DNA of 64,000 nt, taken from NCBI GenBank assembly GCA_964510205.1, contig CAZEBW010000002.1, forward strand, positions 60,957 to 124,956. The letters run 5' to 3'. Both the position numbers and the translations under genes were made by a program. Shown one piece after another: positions 1-9,385 of the stretch (its first letter is position 1; every line of letters begins with the position of its first letter). The notes under the pieces are model-generated. The model was not told the DNA's origin. It made no database searches and worked only from the letters and a program-made list of their open reading frames with translations. Source of the DNA: CAZEBW01 sp964510205 (lineage in GTDB: Bacteria; Chloroflexota; Anaerolineae; VGOG01).

Positions 1-1
1 G

Positions 2-1966
2 GACGCCCTCAAGATCCCAGTTCCCGCCGATCCTGAAGCCTACGCGGCCGGGGGATGGGTAGAGTCGCTCCTGGATTGGGCGGTGGGTGAGGTGAATCGC
101 TACAAGATCCAGCCGGTCATCTCCACCCATAGCCTGGAAAAGGTTGGCGAAACCATCACCAGAGCGCCGTACATCGAAACCCTGGCTCCCCTGGTCCAGA
201 TCGCCGTCGAGGCCGAAGACGCCGCCATTGATCCTGGCGAAGAAGTGACTCTGGCCCTGAGCAATCTGGAGGGAACAGACGGACTTATCTTCGACGAGGC
301 CGCTGGGGCTTACTGTTTCCACTACGACGATGAGACAGGGACTCAGCATACGGTTTGGCTGGGCAACGCAGAGTGCCTGGCCCACAAACTGGAACGGATA
401 GCGCAGTACAACTTGCGGGGCGTAACCGTGGCCCATCTGCTTGATGAGGGAAACGACGAGAGAGTTTGGGAGGTCGTGCGCAGTTTCCGAGAACTTGCAC
501 CACCTCCGTCAGAGGAAAGTCAGTTCGCGCTGATTTGGACAGTGCAAGACACGGCGGGAGAACTATCCCAGATCATGAAGCCGCTGAACGATCCTCACTT
601 CGTGTGGACGGCCGAGAAGCCAGGCGACTACACCTTCGCCGCGGCCATCTCTACCGACGGAGGGCGAACAGTCAGCCGCCGAGGCGACGTTGGCCTTCGG
701 GTGCTTGAACCCACGCCGACGCCGACGCCCACTTACACCCCCACGCCCACACCGACGTCTACCCCCACTCCAACGCCAACGTCAACGCCTACTCCCACGC
801 CGACGCCCACCAACACGCCCACACCGACATCAACCCATACCCCCACGCCGCTCCCACCGACAGCGACGCCTACGCCGGTGCCCAAGCCAACGGCAACCCC
901 CAAACCCAAGCCCAAGCCGCTCACGGGTTACGGTTTCGACTACGGCATCCAGGTACATGCCATCAACCAAGACCACGGGCCAATCATCAACGCCATCCAC
1001 GACCTGGGCTTCCGCTGGCTCAAGCAGCAGATCGAATGGAAACATTACGAGCCATCCAAAGGCCAATACCAGTGGGGTGAAATGGACCGGCTGGTGGAAA
1101 GCTGCCAGGCAGCCGGCATCAAGCTGCTTTTCAGCGTGGTCAAGGCGCCGAAATGGGCCAGGCCAGGCAACACCGATCTCAGCGTTGAAGGCCCGCCGAC
1201 CAATCCGCAAGACTTCGCCGACTTCCTGAGCGCCATGGCCGAGCGTTACAAGGGAAGGGTGCACGCCTACGAGATCTGGAACGAGCAGAACCTGCACTAC
1301 GAGTGGGGCAACGAGCCACTGGATGCTGGCCGATACGTGCAGCTTTTGGCCGCGGCCTACCAAGCCATCAAAGCCAAAGACCCTGGCGCGGTCGTGGTCA
1401 GCGGCGCCCTGACGCCCTGTGGCGATAACCCGGGTCTAGCGGTTGATGACCTCGTTTACCTGGAGCAGATGTACCAGGCCGGGTTGAAGAACTACTGCGA
1501 CGCGGTGGGCGTCCACCCCAGCGGCTACAACGTGCCGCCCGACGCCGACTGGAGGACCTGGAGCGATCCCATCGCTGCGTTCCAGGGTCCCAGTGGCAAT
1601 CACCACCATAGCTGGGTCTTCCGCGGCACCATGGAGGGGTCCCGCAACGTCATGGTCGTGTACGGTGACAGCAGCAAGAGACTGTGGCCTACCGAGTTCG
1701 GCTGGGCCTCCACCGAGAGTATGGGCGTGGGGGCGACGCCGGGCTATGAATACGCCGGCGACAACACCGAGGCCGAGCAAGCGCAATTCATCGTTAGAGC
1801 CTACCAGATGGCCAAAGACTGGGGCTGGGTGGGGCCGATGTTCTTGTGGAACCTCAACTTCTGGCCCGTTGCTGGACCTGACAGCGAAACAGCCAAGTTC
1901 GGCATCGTGCGCGGCGACTGGAGCCCCCGGCCCGCCTACGCCGCCCTGCGCGATATGCCCAAGTAG
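2..1966 (+). CDS. Two-domain secreted glycoside hydrolase (GH18-like remnant + GH39/GH5-like), 5' partial
   Basis: The frame is open to the first base of the window, so the true start lies outside; the first in-window GTG (83) is not convincing. The N-terminal part (about 160 residues) ends in a stretch like the end of the GH18/YaaH barrel (YNLRGVTV, then RVW). A beta-rich segment follows, then a Pro-Thr linker of about 65 residues (nt 708-915), then an (alpha/beta)8 domain of clan GH-A type. Candidate acid/base Glu is in YEIWNEQN (codon 1283) and candidate nucleophile Glu in PTEFGW (codon 1694). It probably cleaves an extracellular polysaccharide; substrate unknown. The catalytic domain is paralogous to the one at 2678-4183. 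Domain assignment is by motif only. Confidence 0.8.
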   Translation, partial: DALKIPVPADPEAYAAGGWVESLLDWAVGEVNRYKIQPVISTHSLEKVGETITRAPYIETLAPLVQIAVEAEDAAIDPGEEVTLALSNLEGTDGLIFDEAAGAYCFHYDDETGTQHTVWLGNAECLAHKLERIAQYNLRGVTVAHLLDEGNDERVWEVVRSFRELAPPPSEESQFALIWTVQDTAGELSQIMKPLNDPHFVWTAEKPGDYTFAAAISTDGGRTVSRRGDVGLRVLEPTPTPTPTYTPTPTPTSTPTPTPTSTPTPTPTPTNTPTPTSTHTPTPLPPTATPTPVPKPTATPKPKPKPLTGYGFDYGIQVHAINQDHGPIINAIHDLGFRWLKQQIEWKHYEPSKGQYQWGEMDRLVESCQAAGIKLLFSVVKAPKWARPGNTDLSVEGPPTNPQDFADFLSAMAERYKGRVHAYEIWNEQNLHYEWGNEPLDAGRYVQLLAAAYQAIKAKDPGAVVVSGALTPCGDNPGLAVDDLVYLEQMYQAGLKNYCDAVGVHPSGYNVPPDADWRTWSDPIAAFQGPSGNHHHSWVFRGTMEGSRNVMVVYGDSSKRLWPTEFGWASTESMGVGATPGYEYAGDNTEAEQAQFIVRAYQMAKDWGWVGPMFLWNLNFWPVAGPDSETAKFGIVRGDWSPRPAYAALRDMPK

Positions 1967-1984
1967 GCCTGGCCCTGAAGGGGG

Positions 1985-2407
1985 ATGATGATGAGAAACG
2001 AGAAACGCCACTCACTCGTCCGCACAATCTATCTCTACCTTTTCGCTTTGGTGGGATTGGCCTTGCTGACCATTGGCGCAGTCAGATTCGTGGACATGGG
2101 GCTGAAGGCTTTCGTCTTCACCCAAGCCGAGGACATGCAGCGGCTCTACCAAGGGCCTACCATGCCCTATCCCCCTGGGATTGAGAGACTTCAAGAGGCG
2201 GAGGGATTATCTGACGATGAGAAAGCCACCATCAAACAGTGGCTGGCGGACTACGAGGATTGGAAAGAGAGGAGATCCAAAATAGATCTCGTTGCCGCCC
2301 AAAGACACAGGGACGCCTCCAGCAGTTTAGCCATGATTCTGATTGGTTTGCCCTTATATCTCTTTCACTGGCGGATTATTCGAAGCGAAGTTAAGCGCGA
2401 GGAGTAG
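1985..2407 (+). CDS. Small two-helix membrane protein, unknown function (DUF5671-like?)
   Basis: 140 residues. Starts 18 nt after the preceding stop behind a G-rich ribosome site. Two hydrophobic segments are visible, roughly residues 13-35 and 110-131, with a charged region between them (DDEKATIKQWLADYEDW). The second ends in LPLYLFHWRII, a pattern I associate with DUF5671-type proteins, but the match is from memory. Probably co-transcribed with the upstream hydrolase. No catalytic motif seen. Confidence 0.6.
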   Translation: MMMRNEKRHSLVRTIYLYLFALVGLALLTIGAVRFVDMGLKAFVFTQAEDMQRLYQGPTMPYPPGIERLQEAEGLSDDEKATIKQWLADYEDWKERRSKIDLVAAQRHRDASSSLAMILIGLPLYLFHWRIIRSEVKREE

Positions 2408-2541
2408 GGGCAAATAAGTGCTGCTCAACCCCTAGTATTGGAGCGCGGATCTGCCCCGCGCTCCTTGCTTGAAGAGCCCTTTCATTGCTGGTGGGCGGTT
2501 ACCGTTTGTGCGTAGCTCGGCAATGTTAGATTACGGGCCAA

Positions 2542-2644
2542 GTGTCATTGCGAGGAGCGGAGCGACGAAGCAATCCCCACCGGTGCTTGCAATTGGAGGC
2601 GGGAGATTGCGTGCAACCTGCGGTTGCCTTACGCTCGCAATGAC
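2542..2644. repeat. Interspersed CATTGCGAG repeat, copy A
   Basis: Begins GTGTCATTGCGAGG and ends CTCGCAATGAC, so its ends are inverted. The body contains GAAGCAATCCCC and GGAGATTGC-type motifs. Outside the core, CAATGTTAGATT on the left and TTAACATTG on the right form a second, weaker inverted pair. Related copies lie at 4555-4842, 13444-13611, 17981-18088, 38371-38457, 59487-59571 and about 60990-61091. Confidence 0.85.
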
Positions 2645-2677
2645 ATTAACTTAACATTGTCGAGGTAGGAGGCCAGT

Positions 2678-4183
2678 TTGCAGTCTCAGAGAAAGAAGAG
2701 CAATACGACCCAGTTGCTGTTGGCGATTCTATTGATAGCAATGGGTCTCTGTGCAGGAGCTTTCTCCATCTGGGCGCTGTTTATCTATGACCCCACGCCA
2801 GCAGCAGTGGTGGTCCCGGCGACGGCGACGCCTGCTGATACCCATACCCCCACCGTCGGAGCAATGCCTTCACCGGCGAAAGCAGAGGAGCCTACCACAA
2901 CCGACCTTCCCCCTTCACCCACTCAGCCTCCGACGGACACGCCAACGCCGCCTGCCCAACCCGCGACAGACACGCCGATGCCGTCCACTCAGCAGCCGAC
3001 GGATACCCCGATGCCGTCCACTCAGCAGCCGACGGATACCCCCATATCCCCCACCCCACAGCCGACGTCCACATCAACCAGCCCGCCGCCAACGAATACA
3101 CCCGCTCCCACACCTACGCCCACGCCTCGCCCCTCAAAATCTCTGCGCATGAACTCGCCCGAATACGGCATGCAGGCCTTCCTGTGGTGGCGTCCAGAGG
3201 TAGCCGATCGCGACCTCTCGCTGATCAAAGAAGCTGGCTTCGGCTGGGTGAAGCAAGGCTTCGGCTGGAGGGACATCGAGGGCGCGTGCAAGGGCTGCTT
3301 CGATTGGAGCTTCACCGATCGCATCGTTGACCAGGTGGAGAGGCATGGGCTGGACATGGTGGTGCGGCTGGACCACCAACCCTATTGGGCCGGAGAGTAC
3401 ACCAACGGCCCGCCGGCCAACTACAATGATTTCGGCGACTTCGTCTACGCCCTGGCCAGCCGCTACAAAGGCCGCATCCGCGCTTACGAGATCTGGAACG
3501 AACCCAACCTGTCGCGGGAGTGGGGAGATCAGCCGCCCAACCCAGCGGAATACACCGCCCTGCTGAAAATCGGCTATCAGCGAATCAAAGAGGCCGATCC
3601 CAACGCCATGGTCATCTCAGCCGGACTGACCCCCACCAGCCGCTGGGATCACGTGGCCGTCCCCGACGTCGAGTTCCTGAAGGGGATGTACGCCGCTGGA
3701 GCCAAGCCCTACTTCGATGCTCTGGGGGCTCACGCTGCAGGCTACAAGGCGCCCCCTGAGGCAGATCCGGGGGAGGTAGCCGAGCATCCGGTGTGGGGGA
3801 ATCCCGGCGATCCCAGTCCGCCGGAGCTGAAGCGCGTCTACTGCTTCCGCCACGTGGAAGACCTGCGTCAGGTGATGGTGGAGCATGGCGACGCCGACAA
3901 GCAGGTGGCCATTCTGGAATTCGGCTGGACCACCGACCCCATCCACCCAGCCTACGCCTGGCACGCCGTGACGGAAGAGCAGCAGGCCGACTACTTGGTG
4001 CGAGCCTACCAGTACGCCGAGGAGCACTGGTCTCCCTGGATCGGGCTGATGAGTCTCATTTACGTCGCCGATCCCGATTGGACAGAGGAAAATGAGCAAT
4101 ACTGGTGGGCCATTACCTATCCCAGCTATCCCGAAAGCCGGGTGCGCCCGGCGTATGAGAAGTTGAAGGCCATGCCCAAGTAG
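2678..4183 (+). CDS. Membrane-anchored GH39/GH5-like glycoside hydrolase with PT-rich stalk
   Basis: 501 residues. TTG start preceded by GTAGGAGG at good spacing. One N-terminal membrane anchor (about residues 10-34) has no cleavage signal, so the enzyme is probably tethered outside. A Pro/Thr/Ser stalk (about 35-155) includes two perfect 33-bp repeats. The catalytic domain (160-501) has YEIWNEPN (Glu codon 3500) and ILEFGW (Glu codon 3917), the two glutamates expected of clan GH-A retaining enzymes. It is a paralogue of the C-terminal domain at 2-1966. Substrate cannot be inferred. Confidence 0.82.
   Translation: MQSQRKKSNTTQLLLAILLIAMGLCAGAFSIWALFIYDPTPAAVVVPATATPADTHTPTVGAMPSPAKAEEPTTTDLPPSPTQPPTDTPTPPAQPATDTPMPSTQQPTDTPMPSTQQPTDTPISPTPQPTSTSTSPPPTNTPAPTPTPTPRPSKSLRMNSPEYGMQAFLWWRPEVADRDLSLIKEAGFGWVKQGFGWRDIEGACKGCFDWSFTDRIVDQVERHGLDMVVRLDHQPYWAGEYTNGPPANYNDFGDFVYALASRYKGRIRAYEIWNEPNLSREWGDQPPNPAEYTALLKIGYQRIKEADPNAMVISAGLTPTSRWDHVAVPDVEFLKGMYAAGAKPYFDALGAHAAGYKAPPEADPGEVAEHPVWGNPGDPSPPELKRVYCFRHVEDLRQVMVEHGDADKQVAILEFGWTTDPIHPAYAWHAVTEEQQADYLVRAYQYAEEHWSPWIGLMSLIYVADPDWTEENEQYWWAITYPSYPESRVRPAYEKLKAMPK
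2977..3042 (+). repeat. Two perfect 33-bp tandem repeats in the PT stalk
   Basis: The unit begins GATGCCGTCCACTCAGC and occurs twice without mismatch, in frame, adding 11 residues per copy to the extracellular stalk. The perfect identity suggests recent slippage and possible length polymorphism. Confidence 0.9.
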
Positions 4184-4289
4184 CAGTTTGATCCTGCTCG
4201 GCCTGGATCTGACGATCCAGGCCAAAAGCGGGAGGCAACCGCGGTTGCACGCAATCCCCTCAGAGCAATGTTGGATCCACAGAAGCGAT

Positions 4290-4318
4290 TTGCGCGTTTC
4301 GAAATTGGGTGGTATAAT
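4290..4318 (+). promoter_or_regulatory. Sigma-70 promoter of tRNA-Val
   Basis: TTGCGC, 17-nt spacer, TATAAT (4313-4318), about 20 nt before the mature tRNA. Confidence 0.6.
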
Positions 4319-4337
4319 AGCCAATAGTCAAGGTATC

Positions 4338-4411
4338 GGGCGAGTAGCTCAGTTGGTCAGAGCGCACGGTTCACATCCGTGAGGTCAGGGGTTCAAGTCC
4401 CTTCTCGCCCA
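4338..4411 (+). tRNA. tRNA-Val (CAC)
   Basis: 74 nt without encoded CCA. Acceptor GGGCGAG pairs perfectly with CTCGCCC. D-arm GCTC/GAGC; anticodon stem CACGG/CCGTG with loop TTCACAT, giving anticodon CAC; T-arm AGGGG-TTCAAGT-CCCTT (one G-T pair). Discriminator A. Confidence 0.95.
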
Positions 4412-4554
4412 CTCTGTTGTTCGTTAGCCGCGGCTGCTGCCAGTAGAGGCACTGAAGGGTGTCCTCATCGTCGAAGCGTCCCCGCGGCTTTTTTCGTTGA
4501 CCATCAAGCAGGTAGTCCCCCTGTAGAGTGTTGCTACCCTAAGTCAAGCTGTTT

Positions 4555-4842
4555 GTGTCATTGCGAGGCGCGCTGTTTGCGCCGAACTTGGAAGTGAAAA
4601 CGGCGCAATCTCCAGCTTGCCGATAGGAGATTGCTTCGTCGCGCTGCTCCTACTAAGAAACAAACCACGGCTGTGTCATTGCGAGGCGTCTTTTTGCCGA
4701 AGCAATCCCCTGAATTGCCGCAATCTCCCCCTCGCGAATTGGAGATCGCTTCGTCGCAAAACCCGCTCCTCGCGATGACACCTACGTTTGTTTCTTTCCC
4801 AATGAGTAGCGCGACCGCGATATGGAGCAGCTCGCAATGACA
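4555..4842. repeat. Compound CATTGCGAG repeat, copy B
   Basis: At least two fused copies: TGTCATTGCGAGG occurs near 4555 and again near 4673, and inverted ends (GCGATGACAC, GCAATGACAC) lie near 4775 and 4833. Together with 4412-4554 this fills the noncoding stretch after the tRNA. Its right half is nearly the reverse complement of 13444-13611. Nothing else is recognised here except a loose inverted pair AGCCGCGG/CCGCGGCT with a T run near 4485, possibly a terminator for the tRNA. Confidence 0.8.
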
Positions 4843-4886
4843 CGGCAGCAACACCCAAGATGGGGACTACCACGAGCAAGGGTCCT

Positions 4887-5705
4887 ATGAATGCGCTGCC
4901 AACGCTAACCAGTGCACTTTACTGGCCCAATCTATTGGACTACAAGCTGGAAGCGGCCTTGTGGGTGATCTTCTCCATCGGCCTCTACGCCCTGGGGGTT
5001 GATCTCGCCTGGCATTACCGCCGGCCGAGGTCGGGCCGACTGGGCCAACGGGCCAAAACCCTCAAACAGTGGCCTCATCGTCACTGGCTCCTCGAACCGA
5101 TCAAATTCCTGTACTACATCGGCATTCCCTACGCTGCTCTGCTGCGTGGGGCCATCCTGCCTCGGCTCATGGGCCTGACGCACCTGGATTGGGTCAAGGG
5201 GATGGGCCTGGGGGCCGCGCTGGGCGGGGCCGCCTTCTTGCTTCTGGCCGTGGTCTGGTGGTGGTACGTCCGCGCTGTAGACGCCCTGCCCCGCTGGGTG
5301 AGCGCGCGACGAGAGGTCAGCTCAGCAGATGCCTCTACGAACGGATGCACCCGCCTGAGAGAGGCCATCTACCTGGAAACGCATTGGGCCTTCTACCGCA
5401 GCGCCGCCATCCTCCTGCTCGAAAGTCACTACGCTGGCGCTTTCATCGGCTTCCTGCTCGTCACCCTGGAGTGGTCAACCAACCCCGCCTGGCGCAGGGA
5501 TTTGACTTTGCCGTGGCGGTCGGCGAACCTCCTCTTGAGATGGAGCCTGGCCTTCGCCACAGCCATCATCTTCCTCTTCACCCGCAACCTCTGGCTGCTC
5601 GCGCCCATCCATTGGGCCATCGAATCAGTGACTCATCGCCTGCTGGCCAGCTCTCGCCAGCGAAAGAACAGCGAATCGGCAGGATTAGCGGATCGAGTGG
5701 CTTGA
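4887..5705 (+). CDS. Polytopic membrane protein, possibly a divergent CPBP-type protein
   Basis: About 272 residues from the ATG at 4887, which follows AAGGGT; an in-frame ATG at 4860 lacks a ribosome site. Hydrophobic segments lie near residues 22-40, 85-105, 120-145, 185-200 and 215-245. ETHWAFYR and NLWLLAPIHWAIE loosely recall CPBP (CAAX protease-like) motifs with Glu/Arg and His in membrane helices, but the canonical EExxxR is absent. A strong terminator follows at 5754. Function is not established. Confidence 0.6.
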   Translation: MNALPTLTSALYWPNLLDYKLEAALWVIFSIGLYALGVDLAWHYRRPRSGRLGQRAKTLKQWPHRHWLLEPIKFLYYIGIPYAALLRGAILPRLMGLTHLDWVKGMGLGAALGGAAFLLLAVVWWWYVRAVDALPRWVSARREVSSADASTNGCTRLREAIYLETHWAFYRSAAILLLESHYAGAFIGFLLVTLEWSTNPAWRRDLTLPWRSANLLLRWSLAFATAIIFLFTRNLWLLAPIHWAIESVTHRLLASSRQRKNSESAGLADRVA

Positions 5706-5753
5706 ACGGACAGGCAATTCACAAGTCCACGCATCCGTATCTCAGAAACGACG

Positions 5754-5788
5754 AGGGGCAAGCGGTATGGAAACCACTTGCCCCTTTT
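5754..5788 (+). terminator. Intrinsic terminator after the 4887-5705 gene
   Basis: AGGGGCAAG (5754) pairs with CTTGCCCCT (5777-5785), extended inside by GGT/ACC, followed by TTTT. Confidence 0.75.
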
Positions 5789-5817
5789 CCTGTCTTGCCA
5801 GAACCTGCGCCAGAACA

Positions 5818-5896
5818 ACGGATCGGCAGGATGAACGGATCAAGTGACCCGAACAGGGACGAATCCGCAAATCCTGCCCATCCGTGTTCTTACCCG
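5818..5896. repeat. Interspersed repeat with AATCCTGCCCATCCG core, copy 1
   Basis: GGATCAAGTGAC... followed by AATCCGCAAATCCTGCCC and GTTCTTAC is repeated with few changes at 58264-58333. Shorter relatives lie near 5690 and 42180. It reaches into the stop region of the minus-strand gene at 5890. Confidence 0.7.
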
Positions 5897-6114
5897 ATCA
5901 CGAAGGACAGCGCGATCAGCGCGGCCAACATGGCCCCGGCCAGGATAGCAATGCGTTTCAGGTCGGCATACACGTAGCGATACTCCTCAGCCATCTCTGC
6001 CGACTTCCCGTCTGTCAGCTCTTCGGCTTGCCCCGCTGTCTGTTTCGGTCGGATGGCAGGGATACTTCTCTTCTGCCTAGCTCGCTTCTTAGCCCGACGT
6101 GATTTCCTCGCCAT
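5890..6114 (-). CDS. Small basic protein with one C-terminal membrane helix
   Basis: 74 residues. Start chosen at 6114 because GGGAGGTGG lies just upstream. The N-terminus is strongly basic (MARKSRRAKKRARQKR). A helix near residues 52-73 (ILAGAMLAALIALSFVIG) ends the protein, so it is probably tail-anchored with the basic part in the cytoplasm. No known domain recognised; the strong ribosome site supports a real gene. Confidence 0.65.
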   Translation of the reverse strand: MARKSRRAKKRARQKRSIPAIRPKQTAGQAEELTDGKSAEMAEEYRYVYADLKRIAILAGAMLAALIALSFVIG

Positions 6115-6353
6115 ATCTCCACCTCCCATTCATTGAAGTTTGTATTTCCTCGGCCATCGCCATTCCCCTTCCCCTCGAATTCTAACCCTATTATACCACC
6201 CCCGCCCCCATTTCGCAAATACAGCCGCCGCGCCCGCGCATCCGCTTATCCGCTGTCCATCCGCTGCCGCCATTTCGCAAAATAGGGGCGACCGCAAGGG
6301 TACGCCCCTACCAGAGAAGGCCATCCGTTTATCCGTTCCCCATCCGTTGACAG

Positions 6354-6385
6354 AAAAAAAGCCACCAGGTTCCCCTGGTGGCTTT
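6354..6385 (-). terminator. Intrinsic terminator of the surface-protein gene
   Basis: GCCACCAGG/CCTGGTGGC, 9-bp stem with a TTCC loop. Read on the minus strand it is followed by seven T residues (6354-6360). It lies 36 nt downstream of the stop at 6421. Confidence 0.85.
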
Positions 6386-6420
6386 CGATACTACTCAGAC
6401 TAACACAGGCAACTCGTGGC

Positions 6421-9135
6421 TTACGGAGTGCAGATGTCGATGTTGATCACGCGATGCTCGTCAGCCGTCATGGTGCCGGCTGTCGACTCCGTGGGCCAGG
6501 CCACGACCGTGTAGTCGATGCTGTCCACAACGCCATCCGGGCCGGGGTCAGCCGGCAGGCGGTCCAGCGAGACGACGAACTGGTAGAAGCCGTCAGCACC
6601 AGTGGTGTACGACTGCTCCCAGATGTCGCCGTCGCCATCGGGTTCGATGTCCGCATACAGCCGCACCAACACACCAGCCTGCTCCTCGCCAGGGTTGAAG
6701 ACACCATCATCATCCACCAACCCGTCGCAGAAGACCTTGCCCTGGATGTAGGCGTGGGAGATGAGGGCGGTTTCGTAGTCGGTTGAGTCCTCGACGCCAT
6801 CAAAGCAGTCTTCCGTCTCGTACCCGTTATTGATAGCGAAGTTTAGGCCAGAGTAGACGCGGTCGCTGTAGCCATCCTTGCTCATGGTCAGGGTCCAAGC
6901 CGAGTCGACCAGCGGGACCGTAATCTCCCACGTGCCGTCAGCGGCGGTGGTGTCTTCGAGGTCGTACGTGCGGTCCAGGGTGCCTCCGCTGATATCCAGC
7001 TCCACCAAGACGCCCTCCAGCGGCACGCCGGTGGCCTCATCGGTGACGGTACCAGTGAGGGTGTTCTCGCACACCATCAAGATGTCCAGCTTGGTGTCTG
7101 CGCCGCACTCCAGGTCCACCTCCTCTGACTGCGTCCAGAAGAAGCCAGCCTTGGAGGCCGTCACTGTCCGCAGGCCTTCAGAGATGCGCATCAGCTCGTA
7201 GCCGCCAGAGGCGCTGGTCACGTCATCATCCTCGCCCGTATCCACCGTCACAGCCGCGCCTACGACAGGCTCGTTGGCCTCAGGGTCGTCACGTTCGGCT
7301 TCGAAGTCATAGTAGTACACGTCGCCGAAGATGTCGCCGTAGCAGGTCTTCTCCAAAGTGCTGAACGGAATGGCTTCGTAAACCCTGGTCAGGTCGCCCT
7401 CGGTGGTCAGAGGCCCGTCTTCCATCTCGTCAGACAGCTCCACGCCCCAGCCGTAGTTCAGCACCACGACGGAAGGCATGAAGTCCGCGTTGTCTACGTG
7501 GCCATTGTTGTCTATGTCGCAGAGCTGCTCCGTCGCAGGAACGTCAACCACGAACACAGCCGCGCCAGTGAAGCCCTTGGCGATGTTCCCCATGTAGTTG
7601 AGGTCGAAGATCTTCATGTGCTTGGGATGCAGGTAAGGCACGGGGATGGTGCCCACCGCAACTCCGGTCTCGTCATAGATGTAGATGGTGCCTGTGATCT
7701 TGTTGCAGTTGGCGTTGTTGCGGATGGCGATGCGAGAGGTGACGCCGTCCTGCTCCTTGGCGATGTAGGGCATGGCCCACATATCCGCGTTCCGCTTCTC
7801 GGCCTCTGGATGGGCATTGTAGGCCCCACCCTGGGTCTCGCCCGCTTCCGTGTGGATCCAGCCGGGGACGGTAGAATCGTACCGCTTGACCTTCTTCATG
7901 TCCACGATGACGAAGATGGGCTCTCCGCCATGATCATCACCCGGATAGTCCACCTGCACGTGAGACTGAATCTCGGCCGCCCCGACGTACCCGAAGGGGA
8001 AGTTGACGCCCAAGTCAACGATGGCCGGCAGGAAGAAGGTTTCCGCGCCATTCCTGCAGATCCAGTCGCCGATGAAGAGGATGCTGTCGCCGCTCTGGTC
8101 GAAGAACTCCACAGTGACGAAGGTGGGCTGGGAATCCTCGGTCAGGTTCTGCACCTGGATGCTGGACTGCCAGCCGCTGATCTCGCGGTACAGCAGGTCC
8201 GCATACCACCTGGTATCCCAGACTCCAAGATCAAGTTCGTCTCGCTCATCGGGGTCGTAGCTGTCCAATGGATTGTAGGGCATGCCGCGGTAGGTCAGGA
8301 ACACGCCTTCCTGCTCCCCGGTGAGGCTGAGCTGGTCAACGGCAATGGCCAGAGGCACGTTGGCCGTGATATAGGCCGATCCCAACCAATCCCCATTGCC
8401 CGGTGAGCACTCGTCCGCCCCAGGGAAGTCGTAGTCGGCATCAGGGCCTGGGCCAACGAACACGGTCTCGCCTGGCGCGACCTGCTCGATGTGCTGCGCC
8501 TTCATGCACTCGCAGTTGCCCTGATTCTTGTAGTAGATCCAGATGGAGGCGCAGATGTCGCCCGAGTTCTGAATAGCGAGCGTGGTATCCAGGTCGTGGT
8601 ACTCGTTCATGATGTAGGGCGCAAAGTACTTGTAGGGAGGACCTTCCCCAACCATGCTGGTGTCATCCGCGATGCCGGTGTAGCTGCTGGAGAGGGTGAA
8701 GTCGAAGCCCTGGGCATCTGGGCCCAAGCGATCCACCGTCACAGCCAGATCCGCGTCGCAGTCGACTGAGTCTGGAATGTGCGTAACAAAGGCCGACTCC
8801 GCCCCAGCAGGAATAGCGTTATGCAGCGTCCAGACGCCGTTCCCAGGCATCCACATTGTGCGCGTCCCTAGAACACCATCTGCGTTGGGCGGGCACAGGA
8901 AGGGATCGCCACCGTAGAAGTCCACGGTCACCGTGGTGGGGCAATCGGTCACGTTCTGGATCTGGATCCAGGTGTCCCAAGTACCCGTCCCGAAGGTATC
9001 ACCCACGTCAATGCGCGGGATCTCGATGATGTCTCCGACCTCCGGGTCTGCGGACACGGTGCTGGCGGTCATCAGGCCACCGAACAAACCGATGACCAAC
9101 GTCAAAGCCATTAACAGTCTAAACTTCTTACTCAT
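6421..9135 (-). CDS. Large secreted surface protein (S-layer candidate) with repeated beta domains and Cna-B-like domains
   Basis: 904 residues. AAGGAGGTT lies 9 nt before the ATG, a near-perfect ribosome site that suggests high expression. Signal peptide MSKKFRLLMALTLVIGLFGG, cleaved near ASA/DP. Residues about 30-640 contain roughly four related beta units marked by (I/V)QIQN- or IQN-type strands and GAA or GSA turns. Near residue 520 a dockerin-like or EF-hand-like DIDNNGHVDNADF occurs. Residues about 630-904 hold three carboxypeptidase-regulatory or SdrB-like units (VVGAAVTV, LEGVLVEL, AGVLVRLY). No sortase motif or C-terminal helix. The gene has a long leader and an ECF-type promoter identical in layout to that of the sigma gene at 12018. 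S-layer role is inference from size, signal and expression features. Confidence 0.78.
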   Translation of the reverse strand: MSKKFRLLMALTLVIGLFGGLMTASTVSADPEVGDIIEIPRIDVGDTFGTGTWDTWIQIQNVTDCPTTVTVDFYGGDPFLCPPNADGVLGTRTMWMPGNGVWTLHNAIPAGAESAFVTHIPDSVDCDADLAVTVDRLGPDAQGFDFTLSSSYTGIADDTSMVGEGPPYKYFAPYIMNEYHDLDTTLAIQNSGDICASIWIYYKNQGNCECMKAQHIEQVAPGETVFVGPGPDADYDFPGADECSPGNGDWLGSAYITANVPLAIAVDQLSLTGEQEGVFLTYRGMPYNPLDSYDPDERDELDLGVWDTRWYADLLYREISGWQSSIQVQNLTEDSQPTFVTVEFFDQSGDSILFIGDWICRNGAETFFLPAIVDLGVNFPFGYVGAAEIQSHVQVDYPGDDHGGEPIFVIVDMKKVKRYDSTVPGWIHTEAGETQGGAYNAHPEAEKRNADMWAMPYIAKEQDGVTSRIAIRNNANCNKITGTIYIYDETGVAVGTIPVPYLHPKHMKIFDLNYMGNIAKGFTGAAVFVVDVPATEQLCDIDNNGHVDNADFMPSVVVLNYGWGVELSDEMEDGPLTTEGDLTRVYEAIPFSTLEKTCYGDIFGDVYYYDFEAERDDPEANEPVVGAAVTVDTGEDDDVTSASGGYELMRISEGLRTVTASKAGFFWTQSEEVDLECGADTKLDILMVCENTLTGTVTDEATGVPLEGVLVELDISGGTLDRTYDLEDTTAADGTWEITVPLVDSAWTLTMSKDGYSDRVYSGLNFAINNGYETEDCFDGVEDSTDYETALISHAYIQGKVFCDGLVDDDGVFNPGEEQAGVLVRLYADIEPDGDGDIWEQSYTTGADGFYQFVVSLDRLPADPGPDGVVDSIDYTVVAWPTESTAGTMTADEHRVINIDICTP

Positions 9136-9305
9136 TTCTTACCTAACCTCCTTAGTTAGTTTGGTCGTGATAGCTGTTTTGGTCAAAACTTGGGTTGCCA
9201 GCGCACCTCTCATTGTTTGCGCCGCCAACCGGCGGATAATGCGGTCTCTGTCCTGTGGCCTCACCCCCTTTCAAGTGCGAAAATTCTTGCTGCTTATCTA
9301 TACTA

Positions 9306-9335
9306 TATAACGTAAAAAGTGCGATTTAGATACGG
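9306..9335 (-). promoter_or_regulatory. ECF-type promoter of the surface-protein gene
   Basis: On the minus strand: CCGTATCT (9335-9328), 14 nt, ACGTTATA (9313-9306). The same two octamers with the same 14-nt gap precede the ECF sigma gene at 12052-12023. Taking GTATC as -35 and CGTT as -10 gives a 16-nt spacer, normal for ECF promoters. The leader to the ATG at 9135 would be about 165 nt and holds a small CCGCC/GGCGG hairpin. Confidence 0.7.
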
Positions 9336-9385
9336 GTAGCACGGAGCAATTTCCAAGATTTTAAGGTTTCTTATGTTACTTCCGT

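Noticed and set aside
733..924. Val-Gly-rich frames opposite Pro-Thr linkers (also 10231-10602, 41659-42315, 44150-44411)
   Set aside because: Complement of PT-coding DNA; composition artefact.
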